64,000 bases of DNA from Syntrophaceae bacterium UBA6087 (GTDB lineage: Bacteria; Desulfobacterota; Desulfomonilia; UBA1062): NCBI GenBank assembly GCA_002448235.1, contig DIXF01000001.1:1-64000 (forward strand), written 5' to 3'. The position numbers were made by a program, and so were the translations under genes. The notes under the pieces were generated by a model that made no database searches, was not told the DNA's origin, and saw nothing but the letters and a program-made list of their open reading frames with translations. Shown here piece after piece: positions 55,172-63,006 of this stretch (position 1 is its first letter; each line of letters starts with the position of its first letter).

Positions 55172-56032
55172 TCAGACCGGTGCGATGCCCCCGTGCGCCA
55201 TTTCCTCCAGACGCCTGATCCGTTCATCCATGGGAGGGTGGGTCGAGAACAGGTTCGAGAGGAATTGGCCCTTGAGTGGATTGACGATGAACAGGGGCGC
55301 GGTCACGGGGTTGACGTCTGCGGGGTTTTTCTGAACGCCGCTCGTGAGCTTCTGCAGGGCATGGGCCAGGGCCATGGGGTCTCCGGTGAGCCGTGCGCCT
55401 TCCACGTCCGCCTGATATTCCCGCGACCGGGAGATGGCCATCCGGATGACCATGGCCGCGATGGGGGCGATGATGGCCACGGCGATCATGCCGATGGCTC
55501 CTCCCTGGTTGTCTCTTCCGCCGCCCATCCTGCCGAACATGGCGGAGAACTGCGCTATCCTGGCGAGGATGAATATCGCGCCTGCAATGGTGGCGGCAAC
55601 GGTCGAGATGAGCACGTCCCTGTCTTTGACGTGCGAAAGCTCATGCCCTATGACGCCGCCCAGCTCTCTGCTGTCCAGCAGGCCCATGATCCCGGTCGTC
55701 ACGGCCACGGCCGCGTGCTTCGGATTTCTGCCGGTGGCGAATGCGTTAGGCATGGGCGTGTCCACCAGGTAGAGCCTGGGCATGGGCATGTGATCGGCTT
55801 TGGAGAGATTCTCCACCATGGAGTACAGCTCCGGGTTGTCTGACTGTTTGATTTCTTGCGCCTTGTACATCTTCAGCACGATCTTATCCGAGAACCAGTA
55901 GGATGCGAAGTTCGTGACGCCTGCGATGACCAGGGCGATGATCATGCCCTGGTTGCCGCCGAGCATGTTCCCGATGGCCATGAGCAGAAAGGTCAGGCCG
56001 AGCATCAGGAGAAAGGTCTTGAGCGTGTTCAT
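55172..56032 (-). CDS. htpX: HtpX-like membrane zinc protease
   Basis: The 286-residue membrane protease has two N-terminal helices (FLLMLGLTFLLMAIGNMLGG, IIALVIAGVTNFASYWF). The zinc site is HELSHVKDRD, followed by two more helices, with the third ligand Glu in SREYQADVEGARLTGD. It degrades misfolded membrane proteins together with FtsH in other bacteria. The C-terminal LFSTHPPMDERIRRLEEM is typical. GGTGAAC precedes the ATG. Confidence 0.95.
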   Translation of the reverse strand: MNTLKTFLLMLGLTFLLMAIGNMLGGNQGMIIALVIAGVTNFASYWFSDKIVLKMYKAQEIKQSDNPELYSMVENLSKADHMPMPRLYLVDTPMPNAFATGRNPKHAAVAVTTGIMGLLDSRELGGVIGHELSHVKDRDVLISTVAATIAGAIFILARIAQFSAMFGRMGGGRDNQGGAIGMIAVAIIAPIAAMVIRMAISRSREYQADVEGARLTGDPMALAHALQKLTSGVQKNPADVNPVTAPLFIVNPLKGQFLSNLFSTHPPMDERIRRLEEMAHGGIAPV

Positions 56033-56144
56033 GGTTCACCTCGGTATCCGCCTCAGGATCGAAGACCGTTTGTCTTCCGATCGGGAGGGTTCATAAGCTT
56101 CTCCGATGTTGTTAAAACTGTAGATACCCGCGCGGCAACCGATC

Positions 56145-58742
56145 TCAACTCCCCTGCAGGGAGCTGACCGGCGCCATTGCCCTGCCGATCGCTTCTCTGA
56201 TCTCGCTGATATCGGCCGGTTTCATGAGGAGTTCCCGGATGCCCAGCGCCTTCACCTTTTTCTCGTCTATGGCATCCGTGAAGCCGGTGCATAATATTAT
56301 CGGGATGTCGGGGCGGGTTTCCAGCAGTTCGAGCGAAAGCTCCAACCCTGTCATGGCGGGCATGGTCTGGTCGGTGATGATGATATCGAACTCGTCGGGA
56401 GAGGTTTTGAAGAGGTCCAGTGCTTCCTGGCCGTTCTTCTTCGTTACCACCTCGTAGCCTATCATCCGCAAGACCCTGCTCAGGCTGGAGAGGATGATTT
56501 GCTCGTCGTCGACAAGGAGAACCCGTTTTTTTTCGCCCGCCTGCTTCAGAAAATCCGGGGCGGGCTTCTTCTCCACGGGCTGCTCATCGGTGAGGGGGAA
56601 ATCTATGGTGAACGTCGTGCCTTTGCCCGGCTCGCTCTCGACCTTTATCTCCCCGCCGTGGTTCCTGATGATGCCGTGCACCACGGCCAGGCCCAGTCCC
56701 GTGCCTTTGCCGACGCCCTTGGTGGTGAAGAACGGCTCGAAGACCCGGCTCAGCACTTCCGGCTCCATTCCGGACCCGGTGTCCCGTACGCTGATCCGGA
56801 GACGCTCACCGGTCTCCTGCGCAGACTCTGCCAGGGGCGGTTCGGCGGGGCTGTTCCAGAAGGATACTTCTATGATGCCGGTTCCCGGTTCGATGGCGTC
56901 CGCGGCGTTTCTGCACAGGTTCATGAGCACCTGCTGAATCTGGGTGGGATTGCCTTTGATGATGTCGCTTGTCGCGCTCGCGCGCTCGACGATCTCGATG
57001 GTTTTCGGCAGCGTCGAGCGCAAAAACGCCAGCGTCTCTTCCAGCAGCGGTTTCACCCTGATGGGGACGAGCTTCTGCTCCTGGTGCCTGCTGAACGAGA
57101 GGATCTGCTTCACGAGGTCTCTCTGCCGGTATGCGGCATCCAGAAGAAGCTGTATGCTCTGGCGCCAGCGGGCATCCGCCGGGGCCTCTGCCAGGAGAGA
57201 CTGGGCGTTGAGAATGATGGGATAGAGCATGTTGTTCAGGTCGTGCGCAATGCCGCCGGCAAATCTGCCCAGTGCGTCCATCTTCTGGGTCTGGAAAAGC
57301 TGGTGTTCGAGCTTCTTCTTTTCCGCCTCCGCGCGCGTGCGCTCTGCGTCCATCTTTCTGCGCTCGGTGATGTCGAAGAGCGTGGACCGGCTCATGACAT
57401 ACTCGCCCTGGTCATTCATGACGGCTGTTGCGTGTAGGACAACAGGCATGATCGTGCCGTCCTTCCTGATCATTTCGAATTCGAGGTCGCTGATCCAGCC
57501 CTGCTTTTTGAAACTTGGGAAGCTCTCTTTGAAGGTTTCTCCACTCTGCGGCGTGATGACATCCGTAAACTTCAGTTTTCCAATGACGTCTTCTTTTGTG
57601 TACCCGAACCATTTGAGCTCGGTCCGGTTGATGTTGATGAAAACGCCGTTCGCATCCAATGAGTGGTAGCCGCACGGGGCGTTGTCATAGAGGTCCTGGA
57701 CGGCTTCGATGGACATCTGGAGATCTTTCTCGGCCTTCATCCGGACGGTTATCTCGTCCGCAAGCCGCAAGTTTCTTTCTTCGAGCTCGAGGGTGCGTGC
57801 TCTGACGAGCTCTTCGAGGTGGTCGCGGTGTTTCCGCAGCTCCTCTTCCGCCTGCTTGCGCCTGGCGATCTCCCGGTCCTGCTCTGCGGCAAGGTCCGTG
57901 AGATCGAGGTTGGCCGTGTTCAGCTCTTCCTGTTTCTGGTTCAAACTCCTGAAGATCAGGTTGTACGGTTTTCTCAACCCTGTGAAGATGACCGATCGGT
58001 AGAGGAGATAGGAGGCGACGATCTTGAGAACGTGCCCGAGCTGATTGGAGAAATCATAGACGCCGAGATACTGCGTAAACGCAAGCTCGGAAAAAGCGCT
58101 GAACACGATCGACCCGGAGATCAGACCCAGAATCCGGGGGTCGAACGATTGCCTCAATCTGAAGACCGCCCCGAGGGATGCGAGAAGGATGAGGACAATG
58201 ACGTACTCGCTGGCGATCTTGAAGGCTGTCAGGCCGGCTCCCTCTATATAGCAGTCGGGAAAGACCTTCCAGTAAAAGATCGACAGCAGTGAAAGTGCTG
58301 TCACGACCGAATATGCCGCGAAGGTCCGGATCGGCTTTAACTTTCTTTTCAGAAACAGCGGGGCGATGAGAAAGGATATGGCCTGCATATACCGTGTGGC
58401 GATCCACACCTGGGTCGCCGGGTTGGCGTCGTCTCCGCCGAACACGCCCATGCCTTTGTACGCAAGGGTGTGGATCCCGTCCATGAAGCCAATGAAGAGG
58501 GACGCAATGCCCAGGAGCATGACATAGTTGTTGTCCATGAACCTGCGGGAGTTCCAGGCGAACATGAAGATGCTCACCGAGATGCAGATGCTGAAGCCCT
58601 CTGCGAGGCTGTGGAAGAGCAGATAGCTGTACCGTGAGGCCAGGTTCAGCACCAGCAGCAGCGCTGCGGCGGCCAGAATGAGGCTGCCCGTGTAGATCAA
58701 CCGGCCGAAGGTATTTTTTTGCGATACTCTCATATGTTCCAT
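56145..58742 (-). CDS. MASE3 hybrid histidine kinase with receiver domain
   Basis: 865 residues. Residues ~10-265 form a MASE3-type multi-helix membrane sensor (FSICISVSIFMFAWNSRRFM, GIASLFIGFMDGIHTLAYKG). A coiled coil follows, then a PAS domain (SIEAVQDLYDNAPCGYHSLD), HisKA with FAGGIAHDLNNMLYP, and HATPase (NLCRNAADAI, DTGSGM, GKGTGLGLAVVHG). A receiver has VLLVDDEQII and Asp in DIIITDQTMPAMTGLEL. It lies 26 bases after the thioredoxin gene of the ars operon on the same strand, so arsenic-related expression is possible. No DNA-binding output is fused. Confidence 0.9.
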   Translation of the reverse strand: MEHMRVSQKNTFGRLIYTGSLILAAAALLLVLNLASRYSYLLFHSLAEGFSICISVSIFMFAWNSRRFMDNNYVMLLGIASLFIGFMDGIHTLAYKGMGVFGGDDANPATQVWIATRYMQAISFLIAPLFLKRKLKPIRTFAAYSVVTALSLLSIFYWKVFPDCYIEGAGLTAFKIASEYVIVLILLASLGAVFRLRQSFDPRILGLISGSIVFSAFSELAFTQYLGVYDFSNQLGHVLKIVASYLLYRSVIFTGLRKPYNLIFRSLNQKQEELNTANLDLTDLAAEQDREIARRKQAEEELRKHRDHLEELVRARTLELEERNLRLADEITVRMKAEKDLQMSIEAVQDLYDNAPCGYHSLDANGVFININRTELKWFGYTKEDVIGKLKFTDVITPQSGETFKESFPSFKKQGWISDLEFEMIRKDGTIMPVVLHATAVMNDQGEYVMSRSTLFDITERRKMDAERTRAEAEKKKLEHQLFQTQKMDALGRFAGGIAHDLNNMLYPIILNAQSLLAEAPADARWRQSIQLLLDAAYRQRDLVKQILSFSRHQEQKLVPIRVKPLLEETLAFLRSTLPKTIEIVERASATSDIIKGNPTQIQQVLMNLCRNAADAIEPGTGIIEVSFWNSPAEPPLAESAQETGERLRISVRDTGSGMEPEVLSRVFEPFFTTKGVGKGTGLGLAVVHGIIRNHGGEIKVESEPGKGTTFTIDFPLTDEQPVEKKPAPDFLKQAGEKKRVLLVDDEQIILSSLSRVLRMIGYEVVTKKNGQEALDLFKTSPDEFDIIITDQTMPAMTGLELSLELLETRPDIPIILCTGFTDAIDEKKVKALGIRELLMKPADISEIREAIGRAMAPVSSLQGS

Positions 58743-58768
58743 AATAATCGTTTCGGAGAGATTAAAAG

Positions 58769-59278
58769 TTATTTGTGGTCTGCACCTTCCAGGTTTAATG
58801 CCTTCAGGATGATGCCCTCCAGGTGCTTCTCCGTCGGCACCTGTCCGGAGAGCACCACTTTGCCCCCCACGGCGAGCGCCGGCGACCCCATGATGCCTGC
58901 CCGGCTCATCTCGCTTATGTCCGTGATGTACTGGTAGTCGACTTTAAGCCCGCGGCGCGAGAGGATCTGCTTCACCATGGTGTCGAGGTGCTCGCAGCGG
59001 GAGCAGGAGGCTCCGTAGAGGCGGACCTCCATAGCCTGGTTCGCCCGGCTCCTTGAGGGAAGCTCTCCCGTGAACACGAGGAACTCCTCGAAGAGATCTT
59101 CGCGGTAAGTCGGCTCCAGGCGGGAGGGGATATAGTTATTGACCTTCACCTTGCCCAGGATGAAGTCTTTCAATTGCCCCGCGTCCTGCAGGCCGGCCGC
59201 CTTCGCCTGCTGGAAGATCTCCTCCAGGCCGATGATGCCCACGGTGTTGCCCCCGATCGTTACCCTGCTTACCGCCAT
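58769..59278 (-). CDS. Thioredoxin-fold protein with an extra N-terminal domain, ars operon
   Basis: Residues ~1-75 form a small helical domain (VGIIGLEEIFQQAKAAGL ... GKVKVNNYIPSRLEPTYRED). Residues ~85-165 are a thioredoxin-like fold with the redox motif YGASCSRCEHL and the cis-Pro loop MGSPALAVGGKVVLSG, like small archaeal MTH895-type thioredoxins. It lies three bases after the reductase gene. A role in thiol redox linked to arsenic or metal handling is inferred from place only. Confidence 0.75.
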   Translation of the reverse strand: MAVSRVTIGGNTVGIIGLEEIFQQAKAAGLQDAGQLKDFILGKVKVNNYIPSRLEPTYREDLFEEFLVFTGELPSRSRANQAMEVRLYGASCSRCEHLDTMVKQILSRRGLKVDYQYITDISEMSRAGIMGSPALAVGGKVVLSGQVPTEKHLEGIILKALNLEGADHK

Positions 59279-59281
59279 AGG

Positions 59282-60061
59282 TCATCCTTTGAGCTTGCCG
59301 TACAGGGCTGAGAGCTTCGTGGTGAATATGCTCCTGATCGTCTCTTCATCTTCTGCCAGGGGCTTAACGGGGATGAGGTCCATGACCTCTGCCGGCGTCA
59401 GGGAAGAAGCGAACATGGTATCCGCAGCCCCTTTTATCATCTTCGATAACGCTTCTCTGAAAGCATCATCCTTTAAACCGAATGTCCGGGCGAGGTCGGA
59501 AAGGACCTGCCATTGAAACCAGAAATAGGTTGGCCCCATCGCGGCTATGACGGCATATGCTTCCAGATTCTCTTCCGGCACCTCGGGGCAGTCGCCCAGA
59601 GCGCTGAACAGGCTGAGAATGGCTGCCTTCTCTTCAGCGGATATCGCTTTCGAGAAAGAGACGGGGTTGTATCCCTTGTTGATGATCGTGGGTGCATTGG
59701 GGATCATCCTTGCAATCTTGCCGTGACCGCCCAGGACGTTGGAGAGCATCGATGTCGTAAGCTTCGGTGCAAGCGACACGATGACTGCTTCGGGCCGGAT
59801 GGATGATTTCACCTTGCCGAGCGCTTCGGCCATGACCGGCGGATGGAGTGAAACAAAGATCATATCGCACGAAGCAGGCCCGGCGTTGTCGTCCCCCGCG
59901 CCCGTTACCGATGGTAACTCCTTCTGAAGATGTGCAAGGACCTCCGGGTTTGCATCGCTCACGACAACCTTCTCTGGCAACCTGCCTGCTTTGTTCAAAG
60001 CTGTCAGGATAATGCGGGTGATTCTCCCTCCCCCGATGAAACCGATCGACTGGTACTGCAT
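59282..60061 (-). CDS. Pyrroline-5-carboxylate reductase-like oxidoreductase, ars operon
   Basis: The 259-residue protein has the NAD(P) Rossmann motif IGFIGGGRITRIIL, then DMIFVSLHPPVMAEAL and RMIPNAPTIINKGYNP, as in P5C reductases. The C-terminal P5CR dimer domain is loosely kept (MGPTYFWFQWQVLSDLA), but the conserved DxVTSPGGTT segment of true ProC is not visible. A substrate other than pyrroline carboxylate is therefore likely. It lies between acr3 and the thioredoxin gene. Confidence 0.75.
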   Translation of the reverse strand: MQYQSIGFIGGGRITRIILTALNKAGRLPEKVVVSDANPEVLAHLQKELPSVTGAGDDNAGPASCDMIFVSLHPPVMAEALGKVKSSIRPEAVIVSLAPKLTTSMLSNVLGGHGKIARMIPNAPTIINKGYNPVSFSKAISAEEKAAILSLFSALGDCPEVPEENLEAYAVIAAMGPTYFWFQWQVLSDLARTFGLKDDAFREALSKMIKGAADTMFASSLTPAEVMDLIPVKPLAEDEETIRSIFTTKLSALYGKLKG

Positions 60062-60179
60062 ACATCCTCCTCTTTTTCCGTTCTCTCTACTGGTTCTCTA
60101 ACCGGTTACTCCCCGTTGCAGGCCTGCATGAGAATCCTGATAATGCACAGCCCTTTTTTCTTCACCTCAGCCAGCCCCT

Positions 60180-61292
60180 TTATGCTTTCGTCTCGGGCAG
60201 AATCTCGCAGTACCACGACCGCGAGCGGTTGCAGATGTTGCAGACCGAGAGCATGACCGGCACCTCCACCAGAACGCCTACCACGCAGGCAAGCGCAGCA
60301 CCTGAGCTCGGTCCGAAGAGCGTGATGGCGACTGCCACTGCCAACTCGAAGAAATTGCTCGCGCCGATGAGCGCGCCGGGTGAGGCGACGTTGTGCTGCA
60401 CCTTGAACAGGCGCATGAGCATGTAGGTCAGGGAAGAATTGAAATACACCTGGATAATGATGGGTACTGCAATCAGGATGACCGCGATCCATTTGGTGGT
60501 AAGATTCTCGGCCTGGAACGCGAAAATGAGCAGAAGCGTCAGGAGCAGCGCCATCACCGTCACCGGCTGGAACTTCGGCAGGAATTGATTCTCGAACCAA
60601 TCAGGCCCATGGGTCTTCAACAGAATGGTACGGGTCAGGTAGCCTGCTGCCAGGGGGATCACGATGAATACCACGACCGAGGTGATGAGCACGTTTGACG
60701 GTACGATGACGTCGGCAACCCCGAGGAGGAACATGACGATCGGAGCGAACAGAAAGAGCATGATCAGATCGTTTACAGCCACCTGCACCAGCGTATATGC
60801 CGGGTCACCTTCAGTAAGGTAGGACCAGACGAACACCATGGCCGTGCAGGGCGCAGCTGCGAGGATGATAAGACCGGCCGTATAGCTCTTCGCCGTCTCG
60901 GGATCGATCCAGGGCGAAAACACATTCTGGATAAAAACCCATGCCAGGAAGGCCATGCTGAACGGCTTCACCAGCCAGTTGACAAATAACGTGATCAGCA
61001 GGCCCTTTGGCTTGCGCGCGATACCGCCCAGGGAGCCGAAGTCGATCTTCAGCATCATGGGAAAGATCATGAGCCAGATGAGCACGGCAATGGGCACGTT
61101 GACCTGCGACCCCTCGCCGAATTCCATCCTGCTCAAGGCTGCCGTGATATCGGGCATGAATTTGCCCAACCCCACACCGAGCACCATGCAGATAAGCACC
61201 CACAGAGTGAGGTAGCGTTCAAACAGGTTGAGCCGTTTGGGTTCATCCTGGGAAAGCTGGTTTTTTTGAGTCGCCGGAGATTTCTTGCCCAT
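60180..61292 (-). CDS. acr3: ACR3-family arsenite efflux transporter
   Basis: About 370 residues with ten membrane helices. Family signatures seen are VPIAVLIWLMIFPMMLKIDF, LIILAAAPCTAMVFVWSYL (the essential Cys in APCTAMV), and ASPGALIGASNFFELAVAVAI. It exports arsenite from the cytoplasm. The start at 61292 is chosen over one three codons earlier because AAAGG then has proper spacing. It is preceded by arsR on the same strand, 84 bases away. Confidence 0.95.
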   Translation of the reverse strand: MGKKSPATQKNQLSQDEPKRLNLFERYLTLWVLICMVLGVGLGKFMPDITAALSRMEFGEGSQVNVPIAVLIWLMIFPMMLKIDFGSLGGIARKPKGLLITLFVNWLVKPFSMAFLAWVFIQNVFSPWIDPETAKSYTAGLIILAAAPCTAMVFVWSYLTEGDPAYTLVQVAVNDLIMLFLFAPIVMFLLGVADVIVPSNVLITSVVVFIVIPLAAGYLTRTILLKTHGPDWFENQFLPKFQPVTVMALLLTLLLIFAFQAENLTTKWIAVILIAVPIIIQVYFNSSLTYMLMRLFKVQHNVASPGALIGASNFFELAVAVAITLFGPSSGAALACVVGVLVEVPVMLSVCNICNRSRSWYCEILPETKA

Positions 61293-61376
61293 GGATTTCA
61301 TCCTTTCTTGTCATTTATGATTATACTGGAGATTCCAGTTATTACGAGATTCCAGTTTCTTCATGCCCAGAGATAC

Positions 61377-61766
61377 TTATTCCTGCCGTCGAGTGCAATG
61401 CGGCCGGGAGGAGGCGCCTGCTTTCTGTTCGTCGTCTTTCAGGCACCTTGCCATGGAAAGGCGCTCCAGGTCACCTTTCAATGTAGGGTGGCCGGCCAGG
61501 CTCCGATGCAGAAAATCATGCAACAGCTTCTCGAAATGAGAGTTGGGCTCCACCAGCTTATAATGCATCCATGTGCCTTCACGGCGCGCCTCGATAATCC
61601 CTGCATGGCGCATGATGCCAAGATGCCGGGATATCTTGAAGTCCTGCTCGTTCAAAGCCTGGGCAAGCACGCAGACACAGGTTTCACCATTTGCCAGGAG
61701 AAGTGATGCCAGCCTCAGCCGTGTCACGTCAGACAATATTTTGAACAGTGATGCTTCTTTTTGCAC
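61377..61766 (-). CDS. arsR: ArsR-type arsenic-responsive repressor
   Basis: Start is the GTG at 61766 behind GGAGAATACG; the longer frame would run through the operator. The 129-residue winged-helix protein has LFKILSDVTRLRLASLL, the metalloid site ETCVCVL (CxC) and the recognition helix NEQDFKISRHLGIMRHAG. Further cysteines lie in the C-terminal tail (SMARCL, RPHC). It likely represses the acr3 operon until arsenite binds. Confidence 0.9.
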   Translation of the reverse strand: MQKEASLFKILSDVTRLRLASLLLANGETCVCVLAQALNEQDFKISRHLGIMRHAGIIEARREGTWMHYKLVEPNSHFEKLLHDFLHRSLAGHPTLKGDLERLSMARCLKDDEQKAGASSRPHCTRRQE

Positions 61767-61785
61767 CGTATTCTCCTCGTTTGAT

Positions 61786-61813
61786 ATATGCGTATCTGTG
61801 CAGATACACATAT
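61786..61813. promoter_or_regulatory. ArsR operator
   Basis: A 28-bp dyad ATATG-N-GTATCTG-TG-CAGATAC-N-CATAT, perfect in both arms, begins 20 bases upstream of the arsR GTG. Position and symmetry fit autorepression. The remaining interval up to 62147 holds no gene. Confidence 0.75.
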
Positions 61814-62147
61814 TAATGATAAAATGAATCATTAAGTCAATAGGAAAAATTAATGTCCCGGCTGCTGTTGAGAATGATCCCGAGATTTCTCCGGAGAAGG
61901 CCTGCTCAGTTTTTATGAACTCTTTCCGGGGCTTGTTCTTAAGAAGCGACCATTCATGCTGATTCCCGGCCGGTGAGATCGGGACAATTTTTGGCCGGCT
62001 GTTTCACGAATGATTTCATAATTGTAACCTGGCACTATGCAATAAATAGTAATCAACTGTCATTACAATAACATAGCTCCCTTGATGCGTGTGGTATCAA
62101 TTCTGCAGATAATATCGCTTATGAAAATATCCGATAAGATATACGGC

Positions 62148-62495
62148 ATGAAAACCAGTTTCCTCCTCATGGCTATATCAGCGCTGTTTCTCGTATCCGG
62201 GTGCGGCAGCGAGCCTTCACGCGTCTCCGGCGGCGATTATATCGGGAGCATGTCCGGTGCATCCAATGCGAATGTCACCGTGCACGAGATTTTCCAGCCG
62301 GTCAAGACCTGGAGCAATGCTGAAGAGGCAGGCCCTCAGGAGCAGGAACCGGCCGAGTACGTCACCGATATCTTCCGGGGGAAATTCCTGCAGCTGCCGC
62401 CGGATATGGAAAGCAGAAATAAACTGGGTGAAGCCGAACCGGTCCGGGAAAGCAAACTGCCGGGCCACCGGATCGTCCTCATCGCGAACAGATAA
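62148..62495 (+). CDS. Small lipoprotein of unknown function
   Basis: The 115-residue protein has a lipoprotein signal (FLLMAISALFLVSGC; Cys at residue 19) and a short mature part with no recognised domain (GDYIGSMSGASNANVTVHEIF, then QLPPDMESRNKLGE). Start 62148 is the best fit to the signal peptide; an ATG at 62121 is possible. Ribosome site is weak. It lies between two divergent arsenic units. Confidence 0.5.
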   Translation: MKTSFLLMAISALFLVSGCGSEPSRVSGGDYIGSMSGASNANVTVHEIFQPVKTWSNAEEAGPQEQEPAEYVTDIFRGKFLQLPPDMESRNKLGEAEPVRESKLPGHRIVLIANR

Positions 62496-62564
62496 AGAAA
62501 GCCGGATAAGCGCACACGGTTTTTCCCCGCCCCATCCCTTTATAAGAGCGTCTAAAAAAAATGC

Positions 62565-62600
62565 TTGACAAACTATCCTTATTTGGTCAAATAGCCAAAT
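62565..62600 (+). promoter_or_regulatory. Promoter and dyad before the second arsR
   Basis: TTGACA (62565-62570) is followed 16-17 bases later by a weak -10 (TCAAAT, 62587-62592). An inverted repeat ATTTGG-N8-CCAAAT (62581-62586 with 62595-62600) overlaps the -10. The same half-site recurs before the permease gene. Confidence 0.55.
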
Positions 62601-62615
62601 ACAAGGAAGGCAAGT

Positions 62616-62942
62616 ATGGATAAAAAACTGCATGCACGGTACGAGGCGAGGGCAAAGATAATAAAGGCCCTGGCCCATCCAACCAGACTGTTTATCGTAG
62701 ACGAGCTCTCCAAGGGCGAGCAGTGTGTATGCAAGCTCACCGATATGATCGGCTCGGATATCTCGACGGTGTCGAAGCACCTTTCCATACTAAAGAATGC
62801 AGGTGTCGTGCAGGACGATAAGCGCGGCACACAGGTGTTCTACACCCTGAAAATGACTTGTTCCATTGGCTTTTTCAACTGCGTGGAGGATATCCTGGCG
62901 GGCAGTATCAGAGAGCATATGGCGCTGAGCGGGGAGAAATAA
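62616..62942 (+). CDS. arsR: Second ArsR-family regulator
   Basis: The 108-residue winged-helix protein has AKIIKALAHPTRLFIVDELS, a CxC site in GEQCVCKLTDMI, and the recognition helix SDISTVSKHLSILKNAG. Two more Cys lie in the tail (KMTCSIGFFNCVED). AAGGAAGGCAAGT precedes the ATG. It differs clearly from the first ArsR and has its own operator type, so it likely controls the permease 64 bases downstream. Confidence 0.88.
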   Translation: MDKKLHARYEARAKIIKALAHPTRLFIVDELSKGEQCVCKLTDMIGSDISTVSKHLSILKNAGVVQDDKRGTQVFYTLKMTCSIGFFNCVEDILAGSIREHMALSGEK

Positions 62943-62949
62943 TTTATTA

Positions 62950-62977
62950 GCCAATATTTGGCGATTAAGCCAAATAA
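62950..62977. promoter_or_regulatory. Second operator copy before the permease gene
   Basis: GCCAA-TAT-TTGGC (62950-62962) is a perfect palindrome, followed by a further half-site GCCAAATAA (62969-62977). The half-site matches the dyad before arsR at 62581-62600, suggesting one regulator binds both places. Confidence 0.5.
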
Positions 62978-63006
62978 CCACCTTTGGCTGAAAAGGAACT
63001 GACACC

